The notes beneath the pieces were generated by a model. That model saw only the letters and a program-made list of their open reading frames with translations. It was not told the DNA's origin and searched no databases. The translations under genes and the position numbers were made by a program. From an uncultured Campylobacter sp. (lineage in GTDB: Bacteria > Campylobacterota > Campylobacteria > Campylobacterales > Campylobacteraceae): 28,133 nucleotides of DNA. The stretch is from contig NZ_CALIJA010000146.1 of NCBI RefSeq assembly GCF_938017615.1, positions 1-28,133 on the forward strand, read 5' to 3'. Shown here one piece after another: positions 7,674 to 15,289 of the stretch (within the stretch, counting starts at the first letter, position 1; each line of letters opens with the position of its first letter).

Positions 7674-8753
7674 ATGAAAATAGCTATGGTAATTTCTGCT
7701 TTAGGCAAGGGCGGTGCCGAGCGCGTGCTAAGCGTGCTGGCAAATTTTTTCTGCCGTGAGAATGAAGTCTGTGTGATAAAATTTGACGCAGATGAGCCGT
7801 TTTACGCGCTAGATCCTAAGATCGAGCTTATTAGCTTGGATTTAGGAGTAGGCGATTTAGGAGTATTTGGCAATATAAAAAAGCGCTACGATAAAATTTT
7901 GGCCTTGCATAGGCTGCTAAAAAGTCGTAAATTTGACGTAGTAATCTCGTTTTTAGATAATACCAATGTCCTTACGCTTATCGCAAACCTCGGAGTTGGG
8001 CAGAAAATCATCGTCTCCGAACACACCAATCATCGTTTTTTAAAAAGTCCGATCTGGCGAGCTCTCAAGCGGATCTTTTATCCGCAAGCTGCAGGTCTTA
8101 GTGTGCTTAGTAAATTTGATCTGGATCATTACACATATGTGCAAAATCGAGTGATTATGCCTAATCCGATGTTTGAGATCAGCCATGCTAAAGATGCTCG
8201 CCCGCCTAAAGAAAATATCATCCTAGCAGCCGGCCGGCTCAATGTCTATAAGGGCTTTGATGTCCTTCTTAAGGCGCTTGCGCTTATAGATTTCAATCTT
8301 TTAAAAGAGTGGAAGGTGGTGATCGCAGGCGACGGAGAGGAGCGAAAGAGCCTTGAAAGCCTAGCTGCGAAGCTGCGCTTAAATGTGCAGTTCATCGGCT
8401 TTGTGCGCGATATCGAGAGCTTATATGAACGCGCTAAAATCGTCGTCGTAACCTCCAAGATGGAGGGCTTTTGCAATATTTTGATGGAGAGTATATTTTT
8501 CGGTACCGCCAGAATTTCCACAGATTGCATCGCAGGTCCTAGCGAGCTTATAAGCGACGGCGTAGATGGGTTTTTGTGCCCTGTAGGCGATAGCGCGAGT
8601 ATCGCTAAAAAGCTTGAAATTCTAATGAGCGACGAGAAGCTGCGCGAGCGACTCGTGCAAAATGCCTCCAAGCGCGAGGAAAGCTTTAAAATTGAAACGA
8701 TCGGGCGACGCTGGCTGGATTTCATAGCCGCTACGATACACAGGGAGGAATAA
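7674..8753 (+). CDS. pglH: GT4 glycosyltransferase, PglH-like
   Basis: GT-B fold glycosyltransferase of family 4. The N-terminal ISALGKGGAERVLSVLANFF is the PglH-type opening; the middle has SFLDNTNVLTLIANLG and SEHTNHRFLKSP, which closely match C. jejuni PglH as I remember it; the C-terminal donor site has VIAGDGEE and the Glu-x7-Glu motif EGFCNILMES. In C. jejuni PglH is a polymerase adding three GalNAc to the lipid-linked precursor on the cytoplasmic face. The 359-residue length agrees. A second PglH-like gene lies at 10015-11058, so the two may divide the work or add different sugars. The start lies one base after the previous stop, and its stop shares a base with the next start. Confidence 0.72.
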   Translation: MKIAMVISALGKGGAERVLSVLANFFCRENEVCVIKFDADEPFYALDPKIELISLDLGVGDLGVFGNIKKRYDKILALHRLLKSRKFDVVISFLDNTNVLTLIANLGVGQKIIVSEHTNHRFLKSPIWRALKRIFYPQAAGLSVLSKFDLDHYTYVQNRVIMPNPMFEISHAKDARPPKENIILAAGRLNVYKGFDVLLKALALIDFNLLKEWKVVIAGDGEERKSLESLAAKLRLNVQFIGFVRDIESLYERAKIVVVTSKMEGFCNILMESIFFGTARISTDCIAGPSELISDGVDGFLCPVGDSASIAKKLEILMSDEKLRERLVQNASKREESFKIETIGRRWLDFIAATIHREE

Positions 8754-10018
8754 TGAGCGAAAATCCCCTAATCTCGGTCATCATCCCCGTTTATAATGTC
8801 AAAGAATTCCTGCGCGCTTGCATGGAGCGCATCACGGCGCAGACTTATACAAATTTAGAAATTTTGCTCGTAGATGATGGCTCAAATGACGGCAGCGAGG
8901 CGATTTGTGACGAATACGCTGCGCGCGATCCCCGTGTGCGAGTGCTGCATAAGCTAAATGGCGGGCAGGCTAGTGCACGAAACGCTGCTTTGGATGTCGC
9001 TCGCGGGGAGTTTATCAGTTTCGTAGATAGCGACGATTTGATAAGTCTTGATTTGATTGAGACGCTTTTTCGTCTGACGCAGAAATTTTGCACCAAAATA
9101 GCTATGTGCGGCTACGCGGCATTTAGCGACGAGAGCGAAATAAATAATTTCAAGGCGGCTTTAAATTCTAAAGAAAATCAAAATTCTAAAGAGATTAGCG
9201 ATCCGGGAGGAGCTGCAAATTCGAATGCCAACGCAGGCGAATACAAAATATCGCCGCAAGAGCTTTTTAGACGCAGCTGCACGCAGGATCCGTATTTTAG
9301 CACCGCGGTTTGGCGCGCGCTGTTTGCTCGCGAAATTTTCACTGCTTTGCGCTTTCCTACGGGGCAGATCTATGAGGATGTGGCGATATTTTTTGATATT
9401 TTTAACGCTTCTATTACGGCGTGCACGGATGAAATTTTATATTTTTACCGCGTAAGGGCGGGCTCGACCGTAAACTCATTTGCGCGCAGGCATCTTGCGG
9501 TCATCGCTGCGGTGCGCCACTATACTGAGGCGATCGCTGCGAATTATCCAAGCTTGGCGCGTGAGGCTAATTTCACTCGCTGCGAGTCCGCGCTGAATAC
9601 GGCGTTTTTAATCATCAAATCGAGCTTTGATCCTGCAAGTTCGGATGGGGATGTGACTTCTCCTTCCGAGGCTAATACGTGCAGCTTGGCAAATGAGGCG
9701 GATTTGCATGGCGCTGATAGTTTATCTTGCGCATGCGGTAAAAATTCTGCAGTTAAAAATTCCGCCAAGCAAAATTATATGCGAAATTCCGAGCAGAATT
9801 CCGCGTCGCAAAGAAAGACCGCAGATCCCCGCTCGCCTTTAAGCGCTGCAGAAGCTGCGGATCAGATCCGCTCACTGCACGCTTTGGTGCGCGAGCGGCT
9901 GGATTTTGGATTTTTCGCAGCGCATGCAAGCCACACGCAGACGCTGATGATGGTCTTATTTTACGCAAATCCCGCGCTTTTGCGGCTATTTTATAAAATT
10001 TATCGGAAGCTAAAATGA
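8753..10018 (+). CDS. GT2 family glycosyltransferase with two low-complexity insertions
   Basis: GT-A fold, family 2 enzyme: ISVIIPVYNVKEFLRAC at the N terminus, VDDGSNDGS (40-48) for nucleotide binding, the metal-binding FVDSDD (90-95), and Glu208-Asp209 in QIYEDVAIF as the likely catalytic pair. It probably adds one sugar branch; C. jejuni has a GT2 (PglI, glucose branch) in its locus, but this protein resembles general capsule/EPS GT2 enzymes more, so I give no symbol. Insertions at about residues 131-165 and 292-368 make it 421 residues, about 100 longer than usual. The end has a weak hydrophobic stretch (LMMVLFYANPALLRLFY) that may touch the membrane. ATG 8753 has AGGGAGGA at 8742-8749. 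It ends in an ATGA overlap with the next gene. Confidence 0.85.
   Translation: MSENPLISVIIPVYNVKEFLRACMERITAQTYTNLEILLVDDGSNDGSEAICDEYAARDPRVRVLHKLNGGQASARNAALDVARGEFISFVDSDDLISLDLIETLFRLTQKFCTKIAMCGYAAFSDESEINNFKAALNSKENQNSKEISDPGGAANSNANAGEYKISPQELFRRSCTQDPYFSTAVWRALFAREIFTALRFPTGQIYEDVAIFFDIFNASITACTDEILYFYRVRAGSTVNSFARRHLAVIAAVRHYTEAIAANYPSLAREANFTRCESALNTAFLIIKSSFDPASSDGDVTSPSEANTCSLANEADLHGADSLSCACGKNSAVKNSAKQNYMRNSEQNSASQRKTADPRSPLSAAEAADQIRSLHALVRERLDFGFFAAHASHTQTLMMVLFYANPALLRLFYKIYRKLK
9141..9245 (+). repeat. short Asn/Ser-rich insertion in the GT2 gene (first)
   Basis: Three AAATTC sites fall in about 100 bases, and the codons AAT-TCT/AAT-TCG give Asn-Ser. The segment lies between the GT2 catalytic core and the KISPQELFRR region. 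It is a smaller version of the insertions in the neighbouring genes. Confidence 0.55.
9629..9856 (+). repeat. Asn/Ser-rich insertion in the GT2 gene (second)
   Basis: The encoded segment (about residues 292-368) is polar and low in complexity. Its 3' part, 9735-9805, has four RAATTY sites including GAATTC in the Lys-Asn-Ser-Ala / Glu-Gln-Asn-Ser-Ala units, and the 5' part has none. It may be two insertions of different origin. Confidence 0.6.
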
Positions 10019-11058
10019 AAATTTTATTCGTCATCGCGGCTCTTAGAAACGGCGGCGCCGAGCGCGTGTTGCAGGTCTTGGCGAACCATTTTGCGCGCGC
10101 AAACGACGTTACGATCGCGATTTTGGAAAACGACGAGGGCAGGTATAAATTTAGCGAAAAGATAAAATTTTTGCATCTGGACGTTTATAAAAACGGCGGC
10201 AGGTTCGATAAATACAGAATTTTGCGCGAGTGTTTCAAGCGCGAGCGCCCAAGCGTCATCATCAGCTTTATGGACTGGACGAACGTAGCGTGCGTGATCG
10301 CAAATTTCGGACTTAAAATTCCACTCATCGCGACCGAACACAACGCGCACGATTATCTGCCAAGCGGGTTTTTTAGCCGCGTGCGCGATCTGTGCTATAA
10401 AAAAGCAGACGCGCTTACGGTGCTTACGCGTTCGGACTTTGAGTACTATTCGCGATTTGTCAAAAACTGCTTCGTCGTGCATAACCCCTTTTTCGGCGAG
10501 ATTTGCGATACCAATGGCGCTAAGCGAAATGTGATCTTAAGCGTCGGCAGGCTCGAGCCCGTCAAGGGGTATGAAATTTACTTTGATGCGCTAAGCAGGA
10601 TCGATAAAAGTCTGCTTGAGAAGTGGGAAATTTTAATCGCGGGCGACGGCTCGCTGCGCGAAAGCTTGCGCGAGCTAGCGGCGCGGCTTGGACTTGAAGT
10701 GCGATTTTTAGGGCATAAGCAGGACGTGAGCGAACTGTATAAAGAAGCCAAAATTTTTGTGCTTAGTTCGCTTAATGAAGGGCTTTCGAACGTGCTGATC
10801 GAGTCTGCATTTTACGGCTGCGCACGGCTTAGCAGCGATACAGCGGGCGCAAAAGAGCTCATAAAGGACGGCTTTAGCGGCATTTTGTTTAAACGCGGCG
10901 ATGCGAATGAACTTGCGAGCAAGCTTGAAAATTTAATGCGAGATGAGGCGCTGCGAGACGCTCTCGTGCAAAATGTAAATGAAAATTTAGACGAGTTTTC
11001 GCAAGAGCGCATCGTTGAGCTCTGGCAAGGTTTGATTGACCAGTTTGCGCGCAAATAA
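10015..11058 (+). CDS. GT4 glycosyltransferase, second PglH-like paralogue
   Basis: Family 4 GT-B enzyme of 347 residues. Opening FVIAALRNGGAERVLQVLANHF, middle SFMDWTNVACVIANFGLK and TEHNAHDYLP, donor-site IAGDGSLRESL and Glu-x7-Glu in EGLSNVLIES are all present. It is clearly paralogous to the gene at 7674-8753 and to C. jejuni PglH. Which of the two makes the terminal HexNAc additions cannot be decided from sequence. No membrane segment is visible; it should act on the cytoplasmic face on the undecaprenyl-linked glycan. It overlaps the GT2 gene by four bases. After its stop there is the only long gap in the locus (243 bases to pglJ), so this may be the end of the first transcription unit. 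Confidence 0.8.
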   Translation: MKILFVIAALRNGGAERVLQVLANHFARANDVTIAILENDEGRYKFSEKIKFLHLDVYKNGGRFDKYRILRECFKRERPSVIISFMDWTNVACVIANFGLKIPLIATEHNAHDYLPSGFFSRVRDLCYKKADALTVLTRSDFEYYSRFVKNCFVVHNPFFGEICDTNGAKRNVILSVGRLEPVKGYEIYFDALSRIDKSLLEKWEILIAGDGSLRESLRELAARLGLEVRFLGHKQDVSELYKEAKIFVLSSLNEGLSNVLIESAFYGCARLSSDTAGAKELIKDGFSGILFKRGDANELASKLENLMRDEALRDALVQNVNENLDEFSQERIVELWQGLIDQFARK

Positions 11059-11301
11059 CAGCCGCTTATTGATGCCCTAGCGGTGCGCGGAGATAAATTT
11101 AAACTTCGGTGTGCTAAGATAGCGTTTTGCGCCCGAGCAAAACGGCGCGTTTAAATTTACAAAGCGCATTGCGCGATGAAATTTAGCCGCTTGGGGCAGC
11201 GCAAAACGCGCTAAATTTAAACGGCGCGGCGTATGCTCGCATAAAAAGCGGAAGTAAAGTTTAAATTTATGGCGCGGCAGCGATATTTAAAAGGTAAAGA
11301 G
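11059..11301 (+). other. non-coding spacer with interleaved inverted repeats before pglJ
   Basis: I find no convincing gene here. Two perfect 11-base inverted repeats interleave: GCGTTTTGCGC (11122-11132) with its complement at 11199-11209, and GTTTAAATTTA (11149-11159) with its complement at 11212-11222. A short palindrome, GCGCATTGCGC, lies at 11164-11174. An extended -10-like TGCTAAGAT is at 11112-11120. It could be a regulatory leader or a decayed gene. Confidence 0.45.
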
Positions 11302-12420
11302 ATGAAGAGATTAAGCGTTTTTATATATTCGATGGGCGGCGGCGGTGCCGAGCGCGTCGTAAGCAACCTCCTAGGCGAGCTTACAGCACGCTACGAGGTG
11401 CATCTGGTGCTGATGAACGAGAGGATTTTTTATGAAATTCCAAGCGGTGTGCAGATCCATTTCATCGAAAAATCAGCCCCTTTTGAAAACGGGCTGCTGA
11501 AGCTTGCAAAGCTGCCGTTTTTGGCGCTGCGCTACAAAAAGCTATGCGAGAGGCTGGGTATCGATATCCACTTCGTTTGGATGAATCGCCCTTGTTACGT
11601 GGCGGCGCTGGCACGAGTTTACGGATTGGGCGGAGCGATGATTTTTAACGAATGCTCGACGCCGTCGGTGCTGTATAAAGATGCGAGCTTCAAATCCAAA
11701 ATTTCAAAGCTTCTGCTTCGCAAGCTCTATCCGAAGGCCGATTTTATCTTTCCAAACTCGCTCGGCAATCTGCGCGATCTGGCGGATAATTTCGGGATTG
11801 ACGAGCGCAAGATGAGCGTGCTGTATAACGCGATCGATCTAGATGAGATCGGCCGTAAAGCGAGCGAGCCTATCGCGCAGGAGCGGTCCTTTTTCCTAAG
11901 CGTCGGCAGGCTCGATGCGGGTAAAAACCACGCGCTTTTGATCCGCGCGTATGCAAATTTAAAAAATAACGGCAAAGACCTGCTGATCTTGGGCGACGGC
12001 GTGCTGCGAGCCGAGCTTGAGGCTCTGATAGAGGAGCTCGGCTTAATCGGTCGCGTGAAGCTGTTGGGCTTTGACGCAAACCCGTATAAATATATGGCTA
12101 GATGCTATGCGTTCGTCTTCGTAAGCCTTTTTGAGGGGTTTTCAAACGCGCTTATCGAGGCTCTTGCGTGCGGCAAGCTCGTGATTTCAAGCGATCATCA
12201 AAGCGGCGCGCGCGAGCTTATGGGGCAAAGCGAATGGGGCGTGCTGGTGGGCGTGAACGATCTAGAAAGCACCCAAGCGGCGATGCAAAAAGCGCTGGAT
12301 GATGAAAATTATGTAAAATTTTATGAGAAAAAGGCTAAAATTAGAGCCTTGTTTTTCGATAAAAAATGGATAGCAAGCGAGCTAATCGCAAAAATAGAAC
12401 AAATCGACGAAGGAAAATAG
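11302..12420 (+). CDS. pglJ: PglJ, GalNAc-transferase of the N-glycan pathway
   Basis: GT4 enzyme that in C. jejuni adds the second GalNAc to undecaprenyl-PP-diNAcBac-GalNAc. The sequence tracks C. jejuni PglJ closely as I recall it: FIYSMGGGGAERVVSNLL at the N terminus, INECSTPSV-type segment (here FNECSTPSVLYK), LYPKADFIFPNSLGNLRDL, LYNAIDLDEIG, SVGRLDAGKNHALLIRAYA, GFDANPYKYMARCYAFVF and the Glu-x7-Glu motif EGFSNALIEA. I start it at ATG 11302 (372 residues): AAAAGG lies at 11289-11294 with 7 bases of spacing, and the C. jejuni protein begins at the same point. The open frame extends to 11269 but without support. pglB begins two bases after its stop. Confidence 0.92.
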   Translation: MKRLSVFIYSMGGGGAERVVSNLLGELTARYEVHLVLMNERIFYEIPSGVQIHFIEKSAPFENGLLKLAKLPFLALRYKKLCERLGIDIHFVWMNRPCYVAALARVYGLGGAMIFNECSTPSVLYKDASFKSKISKLLLRKLYPKADFIFPNSLGNLRDLADNFGIDERKMSVLYNAIDLDEIGRKASEPIAQERSFFLSVGRLDAGKNHALLIRAYANLKNNGKDLLILGDGVLRAELEALIEELGLIGRVKLLGFDANPYKYMARCYAFVFVSLFEGFSNALIEALACGKLVISSDHQSGARELMGQSEWGVLVGVNDLESTQAAMQKALDDENYVKFYEKKAKIRALFFDKKWIASELIAKIEQIDEGK

Positions 12421-12422
12421 GC

Positions 12423-15203
12423 GTGGGTGAAGAAAAAAAGGCTTTTAGCGTCAGAGAGATCGACGAAGGATCGGACGATCAAAAAGGCGCGCAATCAATG
12501 GGTGCCGACAAAGCTGCCTTAAGCGAAAATTTCGCTAGTGAGGGAAATTTTGACGCAGAGTATTCCGCAAGCGGCGGAGAGAATTTTAGCGGCGAAAATG
12601 CCGAGCTTAAGGGTAGCGAGGATGCCGCGCCTCAGAGCGATAAAAATTCCGCGCTTGATGCAAAAAATTCTGCGAGCAAAAATTCCGCGCACGCCGGCGT
12701 TAAAAATTTAAGCGACGATCAAGCGCGCGCTGTTTCTGCAAAAATGCGAGCACAAAAAAAATCCAAAAAGACTAAAAAATCAAGCGGACGAAATTCTACC
12801 TCGGTAAATTCTGAAAATTCCGCAGGCGCAAATTCTACAAACTCAAATTTGAAAGGTACTGCGAATTCCACGAGCAAAAATTCTACAAATAAAAATTCCG
12901 CTGGCGTTGCGAACTCTACAAATAAAAATTCCGCAAAAGCCGCTAATTTGGCTAAATTTAAAAATGTGAATTCCGCAAGTGCTTTAAATTCTACAAACGG
13001 CATAAATTCTGATAATTCTAAAAGCTTTACAGCAGAAAATTCCCAAAATTCTAAAAATCAGGCAGCTGGCGCGCTTCCTGCCAGGCGTAGAATTTTTGGC
13101 TTCATAAAAAATTATGAGTTTTCAAAGCATATTTTGCTGATGATTGTGTTTGCATTTGCCTTTAGCGTGGCGTTTCGTATGTGGTGGGTGTATTGGGCGA
13201 GCGGATTTCCGAACTACTTTTTTTGGGACGGCGAGCTGATGATAAACACCAACGACGGCTACGCCTTTGCAGAGGGCGCGCGCGACCGTCTTGCGGGCTT
13301 TCATCAGCCCAACGATCTTAGTTATTTTAGCGCGCCGCTTTCGATCGTGACGGCGTTTTTGGCTGAAATTTTGCCCTTTAAAATTGAGACGATATTCGTT
13401 TATCTGCCGGCTTTGTTTAGCTCGCTCATCGTAGTGCCGATCTTGCTGATCTCAAGCGAGTTTCGCTGCATGCGCGCGGGCTTCATCGGCGCGCTTGTCG
13501 CGAGCGTGGCGAATAGCTACTACAACCGCACTATGGCGGGGTATTACGACACCGATATGCTAAATATCGTGCTTGCGATGTGTATTTTGTGGGCGCTCAT
13601 CCGCATTTGTACGCGCGGTTCGCGTAGCACGCTGTTTTGGCTGGGCGCGTTTGTGATATTTTATATGTGGTGGTATCCGTCCAGCTTTTCGCTAAATTCC
13701 ATGATGCTCGCCGTATTTTTTGCTTATACGCTGATTTTTAAGCGAAAAAGTGCGGTAAATTACGAAGCGATGATTATCATTTTGATCGCTTTGTGCTCCA
13801 CGCCTTTGGTGGCAAAAATTTTAATCTCGCTTACGCTATTTTGGCTCTTTGCGTTTAGAGGAAAGCTATTAAATTTTAAAATTTTAGCGATTATCGGCGC
13901 GCTTGCCGTAGTCTTTTTCGTTGCAAACGGAGGTCTTAGCCCGATAATCTTTCAGGCGAAATTTTATATCTTCCGCTCCTTTGCGGACAATGCCGATACG
14001 GCATTTCATTTTTTCAACGTCAATCAAACGATCCAAGAATCGGGCATCGTGCCGGCTAAAGTATTTATGGAGCGCATCAGCTCGCACGTTGCGGTTTTCG
14101 TGATCGCGGCAATCGGATATTTGGTGCTTTGCTTTAGGCATAAGGAATTTTTGCTCTCGATCCCGCTTTTGCTTTTGGGCTTTGCGGCGAACAAAGCAGG
14201 CCTTAGATTTACGATCTATGCCGTGGGTGTGATGGGACTGAGCTTCGGATATATTTTGTATTTTTGCGTAAAGCGCTTGGATCTGCCAAAGATCGCGGGG
14301 CGCGCGATACTGCTAATTTTAACGGCGCTTGCGATCTATCCCGCGTGGCAGCACATCGTCTCGTACAAGGTCGATACGGTCTTTTATCAAAGCGAGGTGC
14401 GGGTGCTAGATGAGCTCAAAGATAAGGCACAGCGCGAGGATTACGCGCTTTCGTGGTGGGACTACGGTTACGGCATACGCTATTACAGCGATGTAAAGAC
14501 CCTCATCGACGGCGGCAAACATCTCGGCAACGATAATTTCCCCGTTAGCTTCGCACTTTTTAGAGATCAGATGAGCTCCGCAAATATGGCGCGCCTAGAT
14601 GTCGAATACACCGAGCGCGGATATAGTGAAAAAATTCCAAACAAGCTAAAGCAAATTTTAAAAGACTACAACGCGACCGATGTAAATGATTTTATCTTAA
14701 GCTTGGGACTGGCCGATTTTAAGCCGCCAAAGCCTACGCGCGACATCTACTACATCCTGCCCGATCGCATGATGAATATCTTCCCCGTCGTCACGCAGTT
14801 TTCAAACATCGACATCACCGACGGCAAGCAGCTAAGTGAGCTGTTTTTTATAACGAGCGATAGGTTCGTTCAGGATCAAAGCGGCGTGCATATGGACAAC
14901 GGCTTTTCGATCTCGCCGAGCCTTTTAAATTTAGAGTATAGCGGCAGAAAATTCGCGATCAATACCTTTTACGAAACGAGCTACGACGCGAACGGCAAGC
15001 TTTCGGTCAAGGAGTTTAATATGGACAGCAGCGCGCAATTTTACGTAGTTTTCATGCGCGATTACGGGCGGTTTTTGCTGATGGATAGAGCGATGCTAAA
15101 CTCGAGCTACATTCAGCTTTTTGTATTTGAAAGATATAGACCCGAGCTATTCGAGCCTGTGATCTTAAGCCCTGCTGTGAAAGTTTATAAATTAAAGCGC
15201 TAG
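12423..15203 (+). CDS. pglB: PglB oligosaccharyltransferase with an unusual ~220-residue N-terminal extension
   Basis: STT3-type oligosaccharyltransferase that transfers the lipid-linked glycan to Asn in D/E-X-N-X-S/T on the periplasmic side. After the extension come about 13 membrane segments and the periplasmic domain. Key elements are intact: NDGYAFAEG in loop 1, NRTMAGYYDTD with D376/D378, VNQTIQE in loop 5, an Arg in FMERISS that likely fits the acidic -2 residue, WWDYG (678-682), DGGK (696-699) and the MxxI motif (M783-I786). Asn750 in DYNAT is a valid sequon at the position glycosylated in C. jejuni PglB. Start is GTG 12423 with AAGGA at 12409-12413 (926 residues against about 713 in C. 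jejuni). An upstream ATG at 12366 lies inside pglJ and is less likely. The surplus is almost all N-terminal, cytoplasmic and low in complexity. Confidence 0.93.
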   Translation: MGEEKKAFSVREIDEGSDDQKGAQSMGADKAALSENFASEGNFDAEYSASGGENFSGENAELKGSEDAAPQSDKNSALDAKNSASKNSAHAGVKNLSDDQARAVSAKMRAQKKSKKTKKSSGRNSTSVNSENSAGANSTNSNLKGTANSTSKNSTNKNSAGVANSTNKNSAKAANLAKFKNVNSASALNSTNGINSDNSKSFTAENSQNSKNQAAGALPARRRIFGFIKNYEFSKHILLMIVFAFAFSVAFRMWWVYWASGFPNYFFWDGELMINTNDGYAFAEGARDRLAGFHQPNDLSYFSAPLSIVTAFLAEILPFKIETIFVYLPALFSSLIVVPILLISSEFRCMRAGFIGALVASVANSYYNRTMAGYYDTDMLNIVLAMCILWALIRICTRGSRSTLFWLGAFVIFYMWWYPSSFSLNSMMLAVFFAYTLIFKRKSAVNYEAMIIILIALCSTPLVAKILISLTLFWLFAFRGKLLNFKILAIIGALAVVFFVANGGLSPIIFQAKFYIFRSFADNADTAFHFFNVNQTIQESGIVPAKVFMERISSHVAVFVIAAIGYLVLCFRHKEFLLSIPLLLLGFAANKAGLRFTIYAVGVMGLSFGYILYFCVKRLDLPKIAGRAILLILTALAIYPAWQHIVSYKVDTVFYQSEVRVLDELKDKAQREDYALSWWDYGYGIRYYSDVKTLIDGGKHLGNDNFPVSFALFRDQMSSANMARLDVEYTERGYSEKIPNKLKQILKDYNATDVNDFILSLGLADFKPPKPTRDIYYILPDRMMNIFPVVTQFSNIDITDGKQLSELFFITSDRFVQDQSGVHMDNGFSISPSLLNLEYSGRKFAINTFYETSYDANGKLSVKEFNMDSSAQFYVVFMRDYGRFLLMDRAMLNSSYIQLFVFERYRPELFEPVILSPAVKVYKLKR
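12500..13095 (+). repeat. RAATTY-rich region encoding the PglB N-terminal extension
   Basis: About 23 RAATTY sites lie in about 590 bases by hand count. The translation is Asn/Ser/Thr/Lys/Ala-rich with units such as Lys-Asn-Ser-Thr-Asn-Lys-Asn-Ser-Ala. It is the same kind of DNA as at 290-709 and 5413-5745, here added to the front of the gene, not inserted in it. Several Asn-Ser-Thr triplets occur but none has Asp or Glu at -2, and this part faces the cytoplasm, so it is not a glycosylation target. Confidence 0.78.
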
Positions 15204-15235
15204 ATAAAATTTTGCCGCAAGCTAAGGAGAAATTT

Positions 15236-15289
15236 ATGAAATTTAATCTCGCAACGCCAAGCAAGGAATGCAGCATATGGCTCGCATAG
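15236..15289 (+). CDS. possible 17-codon leader ORF in front of pglA
   Basis: ATG 15236 has the best ribosome binding site in the area, AAGGAGA at 15224-15230. It opens a 17-residue frame (MKFNLATPSKECSIWLA) ending in TAG at 15287-15289. This frame overlaps the pglA start at 15277, so ribosomes translating it would reach the pglA initiation region. It could couple or tune pglA translation, or be a leftover of a start moved by recombination. I do not recognise the peptide. Confidence 0.4.
   Translation: MKFNLATPSKECSIWLA

Noticed and set aside
12366..12422. ATG 12366 as the PglB start.
   Set aside because: It lies deep in pglJ without a ribosome binding site; GTG 12423 has AAGGA at nine bases. 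I cannot fully exclude it.
12719..13003. A 94-codon minus-strand frame of Glu-Phe repeats in the PglB extension.
   Set aside because: Same artefact of the repeated self-complementary motif.
290..13095. The idea that the Asn-Ser-rich segments are arrays of N-glycosylation sites for PglB.
   Set aside because: I checked the Asn-X-Ser/Thr triplets in the exonuclease, FrhB and PglB segments and found none with Asp or Glu at -2, and these protein parts are expected to be cytoplasmic.
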